From contig NC_077227.1 in the NCBI RefSeq assembly GCF_027887165.1, forward strand, positions 87,979,735-88,043,734: 64,000 nt of DNA, read 5' to 3'. Below are positions 22,934 to 35,029 of the stretch, piece by piece. Position numbers and translations under genes: made by a program. The stretch is from Monodelphis domestica. Its lineage: Eukaryota; Chordata; Mammalia; Didelphimorphia; Didelphidae. The notes under the pieces are model-generated. The model did no database searches. It saw only the letters and a program-made list of their open reading frames with translations, and had not been told where the DNA came from. Each line of letters starts with the position of its first letter. Positions within the stretch are counted from its first letter, which is position 1.

Positions 22934-23460
22934 TTTGACTTAGAAGTACACAATGTGGAATCAGGAAGGGGCAAAAAGAGGGAAGAAGATTAAGAGGAAT
23001 GGTATATTCAGGGAGACATAAGTCATAAAAAAAGAAAGACTATTTTCAGAAGATGTATTGTGAGGGAGAAATACAAAGAAATAAAGAAGAACTAGAACCT
23101 ATGATCTAGGACTGAGTGAGGAGAAAAAAAATATGTGATGAAGCAAAAGTTAATTGAATGAAATATTGATAACTAGTATTGAAAGCATATCTTCTTACAA
23201 CACCAGTATTTGGGGCAAAGGGGTGAGGAGGAAGATGGAACAAAGAGAAGTAAAGTATAAAAGAGAAATAGAAGGGAAATAGAAAAGTAACAATAAAAAC
23301 TTTGAATGCAAATTGAATGAACTAACCCATAAAACATAAAAAGAGAGAAAATTAAATTACAAATCAGAATTCAACATATCTTTTTTTATAATAAGAAACA
23401 CTTGAAACAGAAAAATTCACATATGGTTAAAATAGAGGTTGAAGAAAACTATATTATGTG
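22640..23460 (+). mobile_element. L1 inter-ORF spacer plus ORF2 start
   Basis: A purine-rich spacer (22640-23290; 'gaggaagatggaacaaagag', 'gagaaatagaagggaaatag') leads into 'aatgcaaattgaatgaacta', the start of the ORF2 endonuclease (NLNELTH for NGLNSPI). At 23392-23420 follows a decayed QETHLKQ-like block ('taagaaacacttgaaacaga'). Together with 23810-24900 it may be one old L1 that later lost or gained DNA in between. Confidence 0.55.
22891..22931. repeat. (CA)n microsatellite
   Basis: About 20 uninterrupted AC units inside the L1 spacer, where related copies also tend to carry CA runs. Confidence 0.95.
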
Positions 23461-23805
23461 CATATTTCTGTAATCTTTAATTCCTTCAGATAACTTTCAT
23501 ATCAGTCCCATAACATTCTAACAATTGTTTCCCTTTTGCACAAATTTATCTATATACAGTTGGTCCATAATCTAGCTTCTTTACTTGTCTTTGCTTTCCT
23601 CAACACCAATTCCACCAACATCATCCCCTATAAGCTCATCCAGAACTGTGATCTTTGGGTCCAAGTGGTAATTCCACTGTTCTTGATGATGAAAACAGTT
23701 CATTATAGTAATTTTTATAGTTCTTAATTTTTCTTCTTATTTTTATATGTTATGTTTAAATGCCATTGAGTTGGTTTCCTTAGTTGGATCAAAAACTATT
23801 TAGTA
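23461..23805. other. No identified feature between two L1 parts
   Basis: Pyrimidine-rich, unlike its flanks. It may be an insertion in the L1 (possibly L2-like: 'ctttgctttcctcaacacc'), but I cannot assign it. Confidence 0.3.
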
Positions 23806-23809
23806 CTAG

Positions 23810-24900
23810 TTTAAAAGCTTGATACATAGGTCAATGGAACTTTTTTTATAAGCAAAAATTGGAAACAATTGAAATGAAAAGCAAATAGTTTAATAAATCC
23901 AAGGATATCAACTTCTATGGAAGATTCCCTAATTGACAAGAAGTGCTGCATCAATTGGAAATAGTCTGGCAAAAAAAATAATAACCATAGACATGCATCA
24001 TACCAAATATACCATAATTAAGTTCCAAATGTATAAGTAACAAATACAGAAAGTGACATGATTTTTTTTTAATCTAGAGAAAAATGGATAGAAATGCCTT
24101 TTCTAAGTCTGGGTATTGGAAGAATTCTTTATCCACCATGAGACCAAAGATAAAAGGATACATGAAACATCTATACTTTCTATGTACCAATTATTGTATT
24201 AAGCAGAGGAGGTTATAAAATGTAAAACAGAATATTTTGGTTATATTAAAAAGAGAAGTTTTTGTATAAATAAAAGCAATATGAGATAAGAAAGTAGACT
24301 GATTTGGTGAGAAAGTGCATCAAATCACTCTAAGAGTCTGATATCTGAAATATATAAGGTGAACATAAATATTAGACTCAGATTCAATCATTTCTCAAAA
24401 AAATGAAAATAAACAAAAATCATATAAAAGTTTGTTGTAAATCACTAAGAAATATAAATTAATGAAATTCTGCAGTTTTACCTCATATTCATCAAACTAA
24501 TCAAAGTTGAAAAGACTGTAGGAAAACACAAAGAGATACCTTGCTGCTATATATATGAATTAGTCCATCCATTCTGGAAAACAAATTAGAATTGTGTGAG
24601 AAAGGAAAATAAAAAGTTTAAAAAGTGACTTACAATATCCAAACAGAAATCGCATCACCAAGCATATATTTTTCAACAAGGTCAAAACAGAAATAATTAC
24701 CAAAATGTTTGAAATAATGAATGTAAGGAATGCAGGAGCAATTCATATGACTATCAACTGATGGAGAAACAAGAAAACAATATATGAAATGACCACAAGA
24801 TAACTTGAAAGGCAAATCCAATGAAACTGAATGCTATGGAATAACAACGATGAAAATGGACCTCCCTACTTTCATTAGAGAGATGAGATATCATGGATCT
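23810..24900 (+). mobile_element. Old L1 ORF2 C-terminal region
   Basis: Recognisable ORF2 landmarks in order: 'atcataccaaatataccata' (the TPYTKI segment), 'aaagagaagtttttgtataaa' (KRFCTN), 'aaatcactaagaaatataaat' (the KSLxIREMQI region), 'ccattctggaaaacaaatta' (PFWKTI), 'caactgatggagaaac' and 'gaatgctatggaataac'. All frames are broken. Confidence 0.7.
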
Positions 24901-26265
24901 ATTTTACATGATTATTAGAGGTCATCAAAATGTCCATTGGTTACATAAACTATTTTCCTCTTCTCTTTATAAAATAAAGCTCATTTGGGAAAGCAAATAA
25001 CACAAGGTGTTTTCATTAATGTATATGATGTAAAAATAAAAGGTGTCAAAAAAACATTTAAAATAAAATACCTAAAATGAGAAGGTTGGACAAACTGATA
25101 GGATGTCTATATAAATGAAGAAATAGCCATGCCTATTTTTAAAAATCAAGCAGCTTCTGTACAATAGTGTATTTTAAAGATAGCTACATAAAAGCACTCA
25201 GAAAGGATATTTGCCTGGCAATAGCTACCAGTTTCCAGTTACCATAACCAGTAATTTCGGTGACACTGTTACTGTGTTTGACACTAAATGACCCCTAGGA
25301 AATAGCACCATCTCAAAGAGATTAATCAAGGAGTTGGTGCCTGCTGATTTTGAGGAGCCATCAAACACATGTGGAAGAAAGATTCCACTGAATTTAGTAT
25401 CAATTGTTTGTCTTCTAAGTTTTTATGGTGGCACAAAAAAAGGTCAAATCACTCCCAATATTCCCTAAGTCCTGTCAATTTATTGAGAAACTTTTGTAAC
25501 AGCTGGAAACCTTTTTCTCTTGATGTTAGATGGAGAAATGAAGGAGGAAAAATACTATAAGTATAAGAGAACATTTCTGCCATTGTATTTGTTTTTCTCC
25601 TTATTTTTAGGTCATTAATAATTTTTTGTTTTAGAATTTTTTAACAGTGTCATGATGACTCTTACACTGAATTCTGATTTAAAGTATAAAAAGGTCTGAA
25701 AAGAATGTTTGTCCTGGAAAAGTTAAACATGAATGTTATTAGTGGCAAGTGAACTTGCCCCATCATCTTCCTTTCATTTTTTTTATCATATTTAACAATA
25801 TTTTAATAAGAAGGAATACTTTTGTACTAGGCTAAGTGCAAAAGACAAAGACCATTTATTTATTTATTTTGAGTAAATGGACATAACAGAGAAAAGAATG
25901 TGAAAATAGTAGAACTCTTTGTGATCCTGCTTATTTGGCCTGATTTTCTGTTTTTGTCCCAAGTTTCATTCACATGTAAATCTAAAAGGATTATAAAAAT
26001 GCCTTTTTCTCAGCCTCCACCCAGTTCCTAAGTGAAGTTTTGGTCAAAATCCTTGAAAACAATTTTTTTAAGTTTTAAAATGAATTTTCTAAAGCCAAAT
26101 TAATTATCTTGGACCAAGAATTAGAGCCGATACCAAAGAAAGACAAGAAAAAAATGACTTAATTTGAGCCTGAATCATTACTTTCTACTGACTATTTGGC
26201 TACCTCACTGGGTGTGGTAGCTTATATTCCTTGTAGACAAGGATTGGAACTAGACCAGTAATTTA
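24901..26265. other. No identified feature
   Basis: AT-rich unique-looking sequence. The open frame at 25369-25560 has no family similarity or splice context. Confidence 0.35.
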
Positions 26266-26269
26266 ATCG

Positions 26270-26880
26270 ATAGAGTATAAAGATGGAACAAGGTACAGGG
26301 GATAAGAAGGGTTGGTAACAGGGAATGGAGGAGTTTAAGGGACAGAGGGAATATGGAGACTGGTGAGGTAAAAAGGAGAGGTTGTAATGAGGAAGAGAGG
26401 AGGAGAAGGGACAGAGGTACCCACTGGGGCTGAGAGACTATCTTTTTAATTTCCTCTCACTCAACCCATAAGAGAGGTACCCCTGGGTAAGGATTAGGTT
26501 AAGAATTTAACGACCAGTCAGTGTTTTGAGTGACTTCTAGGGAATAATGGAGTTTACTCCTCAAGGCTTGACTGGTAGTTGAACCCTAGAAAAAGTCCCC
26601 CTTTTCTGGTGGGCAGACTTTCACTGTTGGCTTTCATTGTATAGCCTAGACTAAGGGCTAGCTTAACCCCCAGCCTCTTTTTCTTCGTTCTCCCTTCAAT
26701 ATGAAACAGACTATGATCTTCTATTTGTCAAGTAGTTTAATAATTATAGTAAATCAAGAAAGGGAATAGGTAAGTGGGAATAGAAGACCCTTGCTTCTTC
26801 TTCAACTGAGCCAAGATGGCTCAACTTCAGCTTATCTATCTTCTTCTTAGCTCATCACTATCTCTATGCCAACTAAAAAA
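26270..26880. repeat. Possible LTR-type repeat (tentative)
   Basis: A GC-richer block with a purine-rich left part and a balanced right part ('ctttcactgttggctttcatt', 'gagccaagatggctcaac'). It reads like a retroviral LTR, but no second copy in the window confirms it. Confidence 0.25.
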
Positions 26881-26984
26881 AAGGCACGTGTCCTTCTTGG
26901 GAAGGTCAAGGGATGGAAATGATCTTCAAAGTGACCCTGAAGTTAAGGGATAAGGCCATTTCTTCCAGGATGTCTTCCATCATG

Positions 26985-27183
26985 TCTTCCAGGATTGTCC
27001 CAGGTCATTGCATTGCTGAAAATAGCGAAGTTTTCACAGTTGATCATCGTACAATATTGATGTTACTGTGTACAATGTTCTCCCAGTTCTGACTATTTTA
27101 CTCTGCATCAGTTCCTGCATTTCTTTTCAGCTTTTTCTGAAATCACCACACTTATCATTTCTATAGCACAACAGTATTCCATC
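26985..27183 (-). mobile_element. L1 3'-end fragment
   Basis: Antisense L1 landmarks 'ttgcattgctgaaaatagc', 'gtacaatgttctcccagttc', 'ctgcatcagttcctgcat' and 'gcacaacagtattccatc', equivalent to the reverse of 9935-10060 in the well-preserved L1. Confidence 0.8.
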
Positions 27184-27189
27184 TAGGTG

Positions 27190-27415
27190 TCTACCTGGAG
27201 TCAGTAAGACATGAGTTCAAATCCATTCTCAGATAACTTACTAGCTGTGTGACCATGAGAAAAATCACTTAACCTCAGTTTGCCTCAGTTTCATCTCTGT
27301 AAAATGAAGATAATGAGAGTACTAATCTCACAGCATTGTGAGAATCAGATGAGTTGATATTTTTAAAGAATGTTGCATAGTTCCTGGCACATAGTAGGCA
27401 TTAGATAAGTTTCTT
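27190..27415 (+). repeat. MIR-type SINE
   Basis: 'gagttcaaatccattctc', 'ttactagctgtgtgaccatg', 'catctctgtaaaatgaag' and 'cctggcacatagtaggca' give an almost complete MIR in order, directly abutting the L1 fragment. Confidence 0.85.
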
Positions 27416-27637
27416 TTCTTCCTCCCTTCCACCAAACCTCCACCCACTTCCATGGCTATCTCTCTACCCAATATAGCACACCTGCTTCTCAAATACAGAA
27501 TACATATAAAAATAAATAATTTCTGGGGCAGGCAGCAACAAAAGATGACAAATAATCTGATTTGATTGACATTTGTGTAATACTAATGGGTCCTCAATCT
27601 TTTCCGCTCCCTCCTTGATTTAGTTGAAATATCTAGG

Positions 27638-27840
27638 GGGCATCTGAGTAGCTCAGTGGATTGAGAGACAGTCCTAAATATGGGAGATCCTGAATTTAAA
27701 TCTGACCTCAGATACTTCCCAGCTGTGTGACCCTAAAACAAGTCACTTAACCCCTGTTGCCTAGCCCTAACCACACTTCTGCCATGGAACCAATACACAG
27801 AACTGATTCTGAAATGGAAGGTAAGGGTTTAAAAAAAATA
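27638..27840 (+). mobile_element. tRNA-derived marsupial SINE (Mon1/SINE1-like)
   Basis: Near full length, from 'gggcatctgagtagctcagt' through 'gaatttaaatctgacctcag' to 'ggaaggtaagggttt' and an A8 tail. The flanks 'aaatatctagg' (27627-27637) and 'aaatacctgg' (27836-27845) suggest a decayed duplication. Confidence 0.9.
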
Positions 27841-27884
27841 CCTGGAATTTCCATGATTGTGTAAATTATTTAATTATACTTACA

Positions 27885-28135
27885 TGGCAGAATAAGGGGA
27901 AATAGTACAAGAAAAGCCTAGAAAGGTAGATGATAGAGGGCCTTGAATGCTAGACAAGGAAGTTTGGAATGTGGACGCAATTGGATGATTTGGGGCATGA
28001 GGGTAACTTAATCAAAACTGCATGGCCAGAATGTTGATCTGACAGCAGCCTAATAGAAGAGCTTGAAGGGTGAGGCTAGAGGCAGAAAGCTGGAGTCCTG
28101 TAATAATCCTGGCTGGAGATAATGATGACCTGAAT
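27885..28135 (-). repeat. L2 fragment
   Basis: Antisense L2 landmarks 'gggccttgaatgctagacaa', 'ggaagtttggaatgtgga', and 'tcctgtaataatcctggc'. Confidence 0.65.
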
Positions 28136-28535
28136 TATTGAACTAATAATCCACCCATTAGTCATTCATCTCCCTCAGAACTGCTGTTTTTGTTCTCATT
28201 TGATCTTGTTGCTGCTGAACTTAATTGAATCAATCTGTCCATGTGTATTCATTGGGTGGAAACTTCTCCCTCTGCCCCTAAAGGGAATAATATAGCTCAG
28301 TGACTTCTAGCTGTGTCACTAGGTGAAACATTCTGGGGCCAAAAAGGCTATTCTTAATTCATCTTTTGAATACTACTAACCTCAGTTTGTGAGTTTATCA
28401 GCTACTTGAGAAGTATCCTTCTAATGAAGATATAGGTAGTCCTGTGTTTAAGAATGGAGGGGGAAGCCAGAAATCAGAGCAGAGAGATGGAAGGATATTC
28501 CTTTCCAGAGGCAAAGGAAATGTGTGATATAGTGG
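28136..28535. other. No identified feature
   Basis: Unique-looking sequence without supported elements. Confidence 0.35.
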
Positions 28536-28539
28536 AAAC

Positions 28540-28735
28540 AATATTGGATTTGAAATTGGTAGACCAGGATACAAAATTCAGTTCTGCCACTAACTCATAT
28601 GAGCTTAGGTGAATCATTTTCTCTCTAGACTCATTTTCTTTGCCAAACAAAATATCTTCGGATCATCACCATCTTCGTCATCATTTATAAACTGCTTTAA
28701 GGGCTAAAAAGCACTTAACAAATATCTTATATTAT
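28540..28735 (+). repeat. MIR-type SINE
   Basis: 'aacaatattggatttgaaat', 'cagttctgccactaactcat' and the following L2/MIR-like 'aactgctttaagggctaaaa'. Confidence 0.65.
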
Positions 28736-28850
28736 AATTGTATTATATTACAATGTTATGTTATGATATATCATTATATTAAATTATATTGTTACATTAT
28801 ATTACATTATATCATTATATTATATTGTATTGTATTGTGTTGTATTGTGT
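28728..28850. repeat. ATTAT/TATTG-rich low-complexity tract
   Basis: Degenerate repeats of attatatt drifting into tattgtattg. DNA unwinding and slippage are likely here. Confidence 0.85.
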
Positions 28851-28884
28851 ATAATGGAAATCATATTAAAAGACTAATATATAT

Positions 28885-29440
28885 TAATTTAAGGTCACCA
28901 AGGAATTCAGCTATGTAATTCCTAAATGAAAACTCAAGTCAGCAGTCAACCTTTTATGGAGTTTTCTTTTTTAATTACTAACAGGAGGAAGAAAGGTATT
29001 AGAAAGAGAGAGAGAGAGAGAGGGGGGGGGAGAAGGGAATAGGGCTTAAATACCCCCTCTGCTTAGGCTGGGCCAAAGACCCAAGGCCTTGGATAGCCGA
29101 GGCAAAGAAAAGAGATCAGTCCCTATCACTCATGTGACCAAAATGGAGAAACAGTCTGAGGGCCTCCACTCCAAGCACCAGGCTCCAACAACCACCTCTC
29201 CTTCACACAGGAAGTCTCCTCAGCTGTCCTCTACCTCACTTCCTGTGTCTCCCCTGTGCCAATGGTGGCTCTAGCTTAACCCAGGACCCCCCAGAGGTCT
29301 GTCCCCCTTGCACATGTCTGTTGAAGGTCATATTCTCAAATAATTAAATCTTGAGCTTTGCTGCAGCCTAAATCCTATTACCCTGATTAGGGTGGAGATT
29401 GTAGTTTCCAAGACCTGATTCTGTCATTCCAAGTATCTCT
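28885..29440 (+). mobile_element. LTR-like interspersed repeat, copy 2
   Basis: Same landmark order and strand as 10800-11575: 'ccttttatggagttttctttt', a GA run (29008-29022) with a poly-G, a CCA/CAG-rich middle, 'tcacttcctgtgtctcccc', 'gcacatgtctgttgaagg' and 'ggtggagattgtagtttcc'. Probably a solitary retroviral LTR. No coding capacity. Confidence 0.5.
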
Positions 29441-29444
29441 ATTG

Positions 29445-30980
29445 TTATTGATCAGGAAATAGCTAAATCCCATCCTCTAAAGAATGGTTTGAACAGGGTT
29501 GAGTAGTTTTGAAATTCACAATTGACTGTATTGTATTATATTCTAGCACTCTCTCTTCTGTGCCACCTAGATAGTTGAACTAGGTGATCTCAAAGCAATG
29601 TTCCAGTTTCGGCATTCAAAGAGACTATTATTATTCTAGACTACATAAAGAACTATCAACACAAGGCTGTTCTGAACTCTGAAGTACCATTTCCCATCCC
29701 CCCATTTATCCACATCATAATCCACAAGTGTTGGGTCTCTGCAAAATGGAAATGATGACAGCACCTCTTACAAGGTTCTGTGTAAAGATCAAATAAGAAA
29801 TTAGTTAAATGGCTCTACAAACCTAAAAGCATCATATAAATGTTATTAGAATTACTGATGGTGACTCAGTTCTGGGTGAACCATCAGCAGAAGGTCATTT
29901 TCCTCTCCCCAAGTCCATGGGCATTTCAGGTGGAGAGAATAGATGGCCAGAATCTATCAAGATGCAAATGTAGCTATGAGAAAATAGCATTAAAATTAAA
30001 TTTAAGATTCCAGGTTCTCAGTTTCCATAGAGTTGATTAATAATCACTTGAAATAAAGAAAGCAAATAGCTAGTCTGAAAAATAAAAAGGGCATCTCACA
30101 ATCAGCAATCTGCAACAGAGTTGATTTTTTTTCTCCAAAAGCCTTTCCCTCTTTCTAATTTCTTCTTCTTGAAGCTTACTTCTCTTGAAGCCACTAGGGT
30201 AGCATCTCCCATAGAGACTAGCTACCACTCACTCTCTGAGCTAACTCATTCATTTAACCTGCCCTGACACTAGTAGATCAGGGGTTCTTAGAGATTCAAA
30301 GATGGACCAAATGCATGTAAAGGAAGTAAGTTATTTAACTTCATCATGTCCCAGTCAACTCAAAAAATTTTAGAGAAAGTATGGATCTGCATAAGAAAAG
30401 GAATATGGCACAGGGATATAAAATAAATATATATGTATATTTACATGTGCCTATATGTGTGTGGAGGGAAGGATATTGTGATATTGCATAATGTGATTTA
30501 GCCTGGGTCCCCTAAGTTCACCTCTTCTTGGAGCAAGAGGATAATGAAAAGAAATCCTGTTGTTAGATGGAGAGCTTTCTATCTGCATTAAAAAGTGATT
30601 TTTCTCTTTGAAGATTTGAAACCAAAGTGCTAATGATACTTTTTCACTGACAGAGTCCTTTGCCCATTCAGTGGTAAGTAAGTAAGAATCAAGATTGTTT
30701 ATCAAGGAGCAAGTTTGGAGACAGATATTATTCTGGGAGGCAGAGAAGCAGAGAGGAGGTAAAAAGAAGCTGGCAGAAGGCAAGATTTCAACTTCAACTG
30801 GCAAGAACTGAAAATGAGAAACCCTGCCTACATCCTTGAGATCCCAAGAGGACTGGATCCAGAAGGAAAGGGCTCACTCAGGGCAATTTGCTTGCAACAG
30901 TCCTTTTAATTAGAAACCATTTACTTCCTTTGCTTGGGTGGGAAGTCCCACATATTTCTTGTTACAGCAAATTTAAAGTC
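29445..30980. other. No identified feature
   Basis: About 1.5 kb without recognised repeats. The 117-codon minus frame at 30451-30804 shows no domain, no splice sites of note and no family similarity. Confidence 0.35.
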
Positions 30981-30984
30981 CATC

Positions 30985-31200
30985 TCCCTAGTATATTCCA
31001 TTGATCTACCTCACATTTAACTAATACTAGACAATTTTGAGGACTGCCACTTCATAATATAGTTTGAGGTATGGAAGCACTATTTCCCCATCATTTTTAC
31101 ATATTCATTATTTCCCTGCATATTCTAGGTATTCATTTTTTAAAATAAATTTTATTATTATTTTATTGTGTACTGTTCACATTTTGGAGGTCCTTTTTAC
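30985..31200 (-). mobile_element. L1 ORF2 fragment
   Basis: 'tattccattgatctacctca', 'taactaatactagacaattt' and 'taatatagtttgaggtatgg' are the reverse of the ORF2 segment encoding [13 protein letters not shown] and the following Asn-Arg-Leu region. Confidence 0.65.
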
Positions 31201-31339
31201 TACTTTGCAGTTTTGCTTAATTGAGTTAGACTCCTTTTGTATGATTTTTGGAAGAAGTAGAAAAGAAATATGGCCACAATAATCACATACATATGATTTA
31301 CATATATGCACTTTCAAATATATAATTTCATAAGAAACT

Positions 31340-31490
31340 TATATTCATCTTAGCATGTTAGATCAGCACTCTAATTATTATCCCTATTTTATTTGTGAGG
31401 AAGCTGAGGCTTAAAATGTTTGTGACCTGACTGCCTAAAGTCATAAAGTTGATAAGTGGCAGAGCTGAGTCTAGAATACAAGTCTATTTT
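31340..31490 (-). repeat. MIR-type SINE
   Basis: 'ttatccctattttatttgtga', 'gaggaagctgaggcttaaaa' and 'gataagtggcagagctgag' in reverse MIR order. Confidence 0.7.
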
Positions 31491-31664
31491 ACAGACCATA
31501 GTTTTTTTTTCTATTGTGCTATTCAGCTTAAAAAAAAGATAATTAATAATGTCACTTGGTTTTCCAGCCTACCCTGGAGCATTTTGAATCAGGTTCTCCT
31601 AATTCGTAGAGAAAATGTTAAGAGAATGTTACAGAACTGAATAAGAGATGGATATGTTGTGTCC

Positions 31665-31875
31665 CAGGTTGCAATAACCTTTGACAAGCACTTTAGTTTT
31701 GCAAAAAGCATTTTCTCTCCATCATCTCATTTTATCCTCATAATAAAAATGCCTGTGATATAAGAAGACCAGATATAGTTATATTTCTTTTCCAGATGGA
31801 GAAACTGAAGCACAAAGAATTAAAATTCATTTAACCTCCAAGACCCATAGCCAATCAGTAGTAGAATTGGAAGAA
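31665..31875 (-). repeat. MIR-type SINE
   Basis: 'catctcattttatcctcata', 'gatggagaaactgaagcac' and 'agccaatcagtagtagaat' in reverse MIR order. Confidence 0.65.
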
Positions 31876-31977
31876 GAAACTGGGGAGAGGGGGGACCTCA
31901 ATTCTACTAAATCCTCTAGAGGACTATTTCTCTTACTAGAAAATGCTACTACATGTATATATTTGTGTATGTAATCA

Positions 31978-32304
<327 letters not shown>

Positions 32305-32399
32305 AGGGTTATCATTTCAGAGAGCATTTTAGGCATGGAGAACAACCAAAGAAATTCCTAGAATCTAGAGATAGAGTATATTGACCATGGGATAGCAAG

Positions 32400-33215
32400 T
32401 AGGCCAGTATCACTAGATCCAAGAATAATTGGTAGGGGGTGGAGGGGTTAAGGTGTAAGAAGATTGGGGAAATGGCCAGAAAGATGGAGTTGGTTTAAAG
32501 TCTTTGGACACCGAACAGAAGATTTTGTATTTGATCCTAAAGCTAATAGGGAACCACTGGAATTTCTTGAATAAGATAACGATAAGATTAGATCTGCACT
32601 TTAGAAAAATAATTTTAATTGCTGAATGGTGAATGAATTGCAATGGGGAGAGACTTGAAGCAAGCCGATCCATAATAAAAATTGTGTAATGCAATAATCT
32701 ATTCATGAGCAGATAAGGGTCTACACTAGGTGACAAGTGTTAGAAAAGAGAAGGGGGCACATTTGAGAGATGTTTCAGTGGTGAAACCAACAGGCCTTGA
32801 TAACATATTTGATGTGGGGGTGGGGGGAGAAATACTGAGGAGTTGTGACTGACACATGGGTTTTGAGCCTGAGGGATTGTAAAGATAATATTACCCTTGA
32901 ACATAATAGATAAGCTAGGAATGGGAGGAAGGATGGTTTAGGAGAGAAATACTAAGTTCAGTTTGGGACATGTTGAGTTTAAAATATCTAACTGGACATC
33001 CAATTCAAAAGGTCTGAAAGGCAGATAGAGGTATGAGATTAGAGGTCAGCATGGAGGTTGGGGCAGGATAGATAAATCTGAAAATCATCATCATAGTAAT
33101 TAAATCCAAAGGAGTTGATGACAATCACCAAAGTGAAATAGTGTAGAAAGAAGAGTGCTCAGAACAGCACCCCAAGAGACACCTGTGGTTAGAAGGAAGC
33201 ACCTGAATGATGATC
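32400..33215 (-). mobile_element. L2 LINE fragment
   Basis: Antisense L2 in order: 'ttttgtatttgatcctaaag', 'gggaaccactggaatttctt', 'aatggggagagacttgaagc', 'atttgagagatgtttcagtgg', 'ggacatgttgagtttaaaat', 'ggcaggatagataaatctga', 'gtaattaaatccaaaggagt' and 'gagacacctgtggttag'. About 0.8 kb of ORF2, with no long frame left. Confidence 0.8.
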
Positions 33216-34160
33216 CAGTGGAGATTTCTCTTTACTAAATCTTTGAAATCTATGCTTTCAAATACACTCAAGTATTACAATCTATGTTATAGGCTTCTTA
33301 ATTTTGTTTCTATATTCTTAAAAATTTTACTGTAGTCCACACCAAACCCTTAATTAGAGTGTTTACTTTGAGTTCTTGATAAGAAAAGCTCATTTTTCTT
33401 TAATAATATAGCTTTCATTAATATAACACTTTAATATAATACATTATTTTATGTTATTATATGTTACATAATTATATATAATGCAAATTGCATTATATGT
33501 ATCTTAATGCTTTTTGTTTTACAAAGAGCTTTTTACCTATCATGTATGTAGTACAGGGTTTGTACTCCTCCCCATTTATAGATATAAACATTTGAGAATC
33601 TGAGAAAAGATAACTTTCTTAAGGCTATCTATCTACAGAGAGAGGATGGAGCTAGATCTTAAGTGCAGGTGTCTTATATAAGTCCAGTATTATAACCTGG
33701 TGCTGTTTGCAAAACTTCCCTCCTCCCCCTGTCAAAGCAGTAAATACCACTTTGAGAAGTTCTATTTCTGGATGTCCTCAAAAGAAATAGTTAATCTTGA
33801 AGCACTTAATGAATCCAAATGAATAAGGAAAAAGAACTGGGCTGGCTATACTGAAGCCACATTTACCATTTTATCATTTACACACATATACCTGCTTGCA
33901 GAAGAAAAATCCTAATAATTTTATATAATTTAATGGTTTTTGAAGGAAATAGTGTCTATCACTGGAAAATTTACATATCGATAACTAAATACAACTTCCC
34001 CCCTTCCCCTTTAGACTTAAGGAAATGTATCCCCTTACTTTATAATCACAGTACACATGACAAAAGGACACAGCACAAGCAGGACTATTCCATGGTTGTG
34101 TGGGTGTTTTACATATATATATATATATTTTTTTTTAATATATGCCATACTGGTTTTTCT
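33216..34160. other. Unassigned, AT-rich
   Basis: Includes an AT-rich block (33415-33490), a (TA)n/poly-T run (34113-34138) and MIR-like traces near 33560-33700. No supported gene. Confidence 0.35.
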
Positions 34161-34166
34161 TTCCAG

Positions 34167-34252
34167 ACAGGCAGGCATGATGATTCTGGACACGTGGCTC
34201 TGAGGAACATCAGTTTAGCTGCTGATTCTTCTACAGAAGTAAAAAAACAACA
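34167..34252 (+). other. Candidate cryptic exon (86 bp), unproven
   Basis: A pyrimidine-rich acceptor ('ggtttttctttccag', AG at 34165-34166) is followed by an 86-bp stop-free segment and a good donor (aca|gtgagt, GT at 34253-34254). The phase-0 translation starts TGRHDDSGHVALRNISL and continues AADSSTEVKKQ. Base composition is richer in G and C than its surroundings. I do not recognise the peptide. It could be an exon of an unannotated transcript or a chance pairing of splice signals. Confidence 0.25.
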
Positions 34253-34509
34253 GTGAGTTGAACCAATTGCATCTCACAAAACATACCAAAAGAATGAAGT
34301 GTAGGAGGGTGCTTTTGATCAGCTCCCCAAGTGTTTGTCTGCCAATGCAACTGCTTGCTAACACATAGTGGAGAAAGTCACTTCAGGACTACAACTGTGG
34401 ATAAATAAAATAATCTTTTCATGTCTTATTGCCCGTCAATGGAGATTTCTATTCAGGTTGGTGGGATGCTGTCTGAAAAAAATTATGATAGAAATGACGA
34501 GTGAGAAAT

Positions 34510-34680
34510 TGAATGATTTGATGGTAAGGATAGTGGACTGGGGGGCCATCTGCCATTAACTGCTATGTGACCCCAAGATGAGTTGCCTTTTTTGAGTGTC
34601 CCTTTCCTCATTCAGTAAAGGGGAGGAAAGAACAAATGAACTAGAGTTTCTAATGCTTTTCAGGCTATAAACTAATTTTA
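34510..34680 (+). repeat. MIR-type SINE fragment
   Basis: 'actgctatgtgaccccaaga', 'tgtccctttcctcattcagt' and 'aaggggaggaaag' in forward MIR order. Confidence 0.45.
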
Positions 34681-34681
34681 G

Positions 34682-34696
34682 CCCCCCCCCCCCCCC
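34682..34696 (+). repeat. Poly(C)15 tract
   Basis: Fifteen consecutive C, followed by an A-rich stretch. Confidence 0.95.
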
Positions 34697-35025
34697 AACA
34701 AACAAAAAAACAGTGCCATGTTGGCAAGATGAGAAATGGATCAATTAGTCAGGGAGTGGAGCAAGAGAAGGGCAGAGGCAGGGGAGGTAGAACATTTGTC
34801 TGCTATTTAAATTAGTTATTTTCCCAACACATGGAAGGCATGAGTATTTGGGGTGATGAATATATTGTGGGTGAGATCATTGTGTTTTTGATCAGGCAGT
34901 ATGTAAGAGGACTTAAAATTTAGAGGGATACAAAGAATAATTAAGGAAATGTGAAGCCATCAGTTTCTCACTCCTTACCACAGCCCTAGCTGGCTGCTAA
35001 GAAGGCAGATGGGCAATCAACAACA
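34697..35025. other. No identified feature
   Basis: Unique-looking sequence before an L2. Confidence 0.35.
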
Positions 35026-35029
35026 ATAA

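Noticed and set aside
28885..29440. Protein-coding reading of the CCA/CAG-rich block (frame at 29089-29274)
   Set aside because: It lies inside an interspersed LTR-like repeat with a second copy at 10800-11575, and the frame is not shared between the two.
30451..30804. 117-codon minus-strand open frame
   Set aside because: No recognisable domain, no good splice signals and no family similarity; such a length can occur by chance in a 64-kb window.
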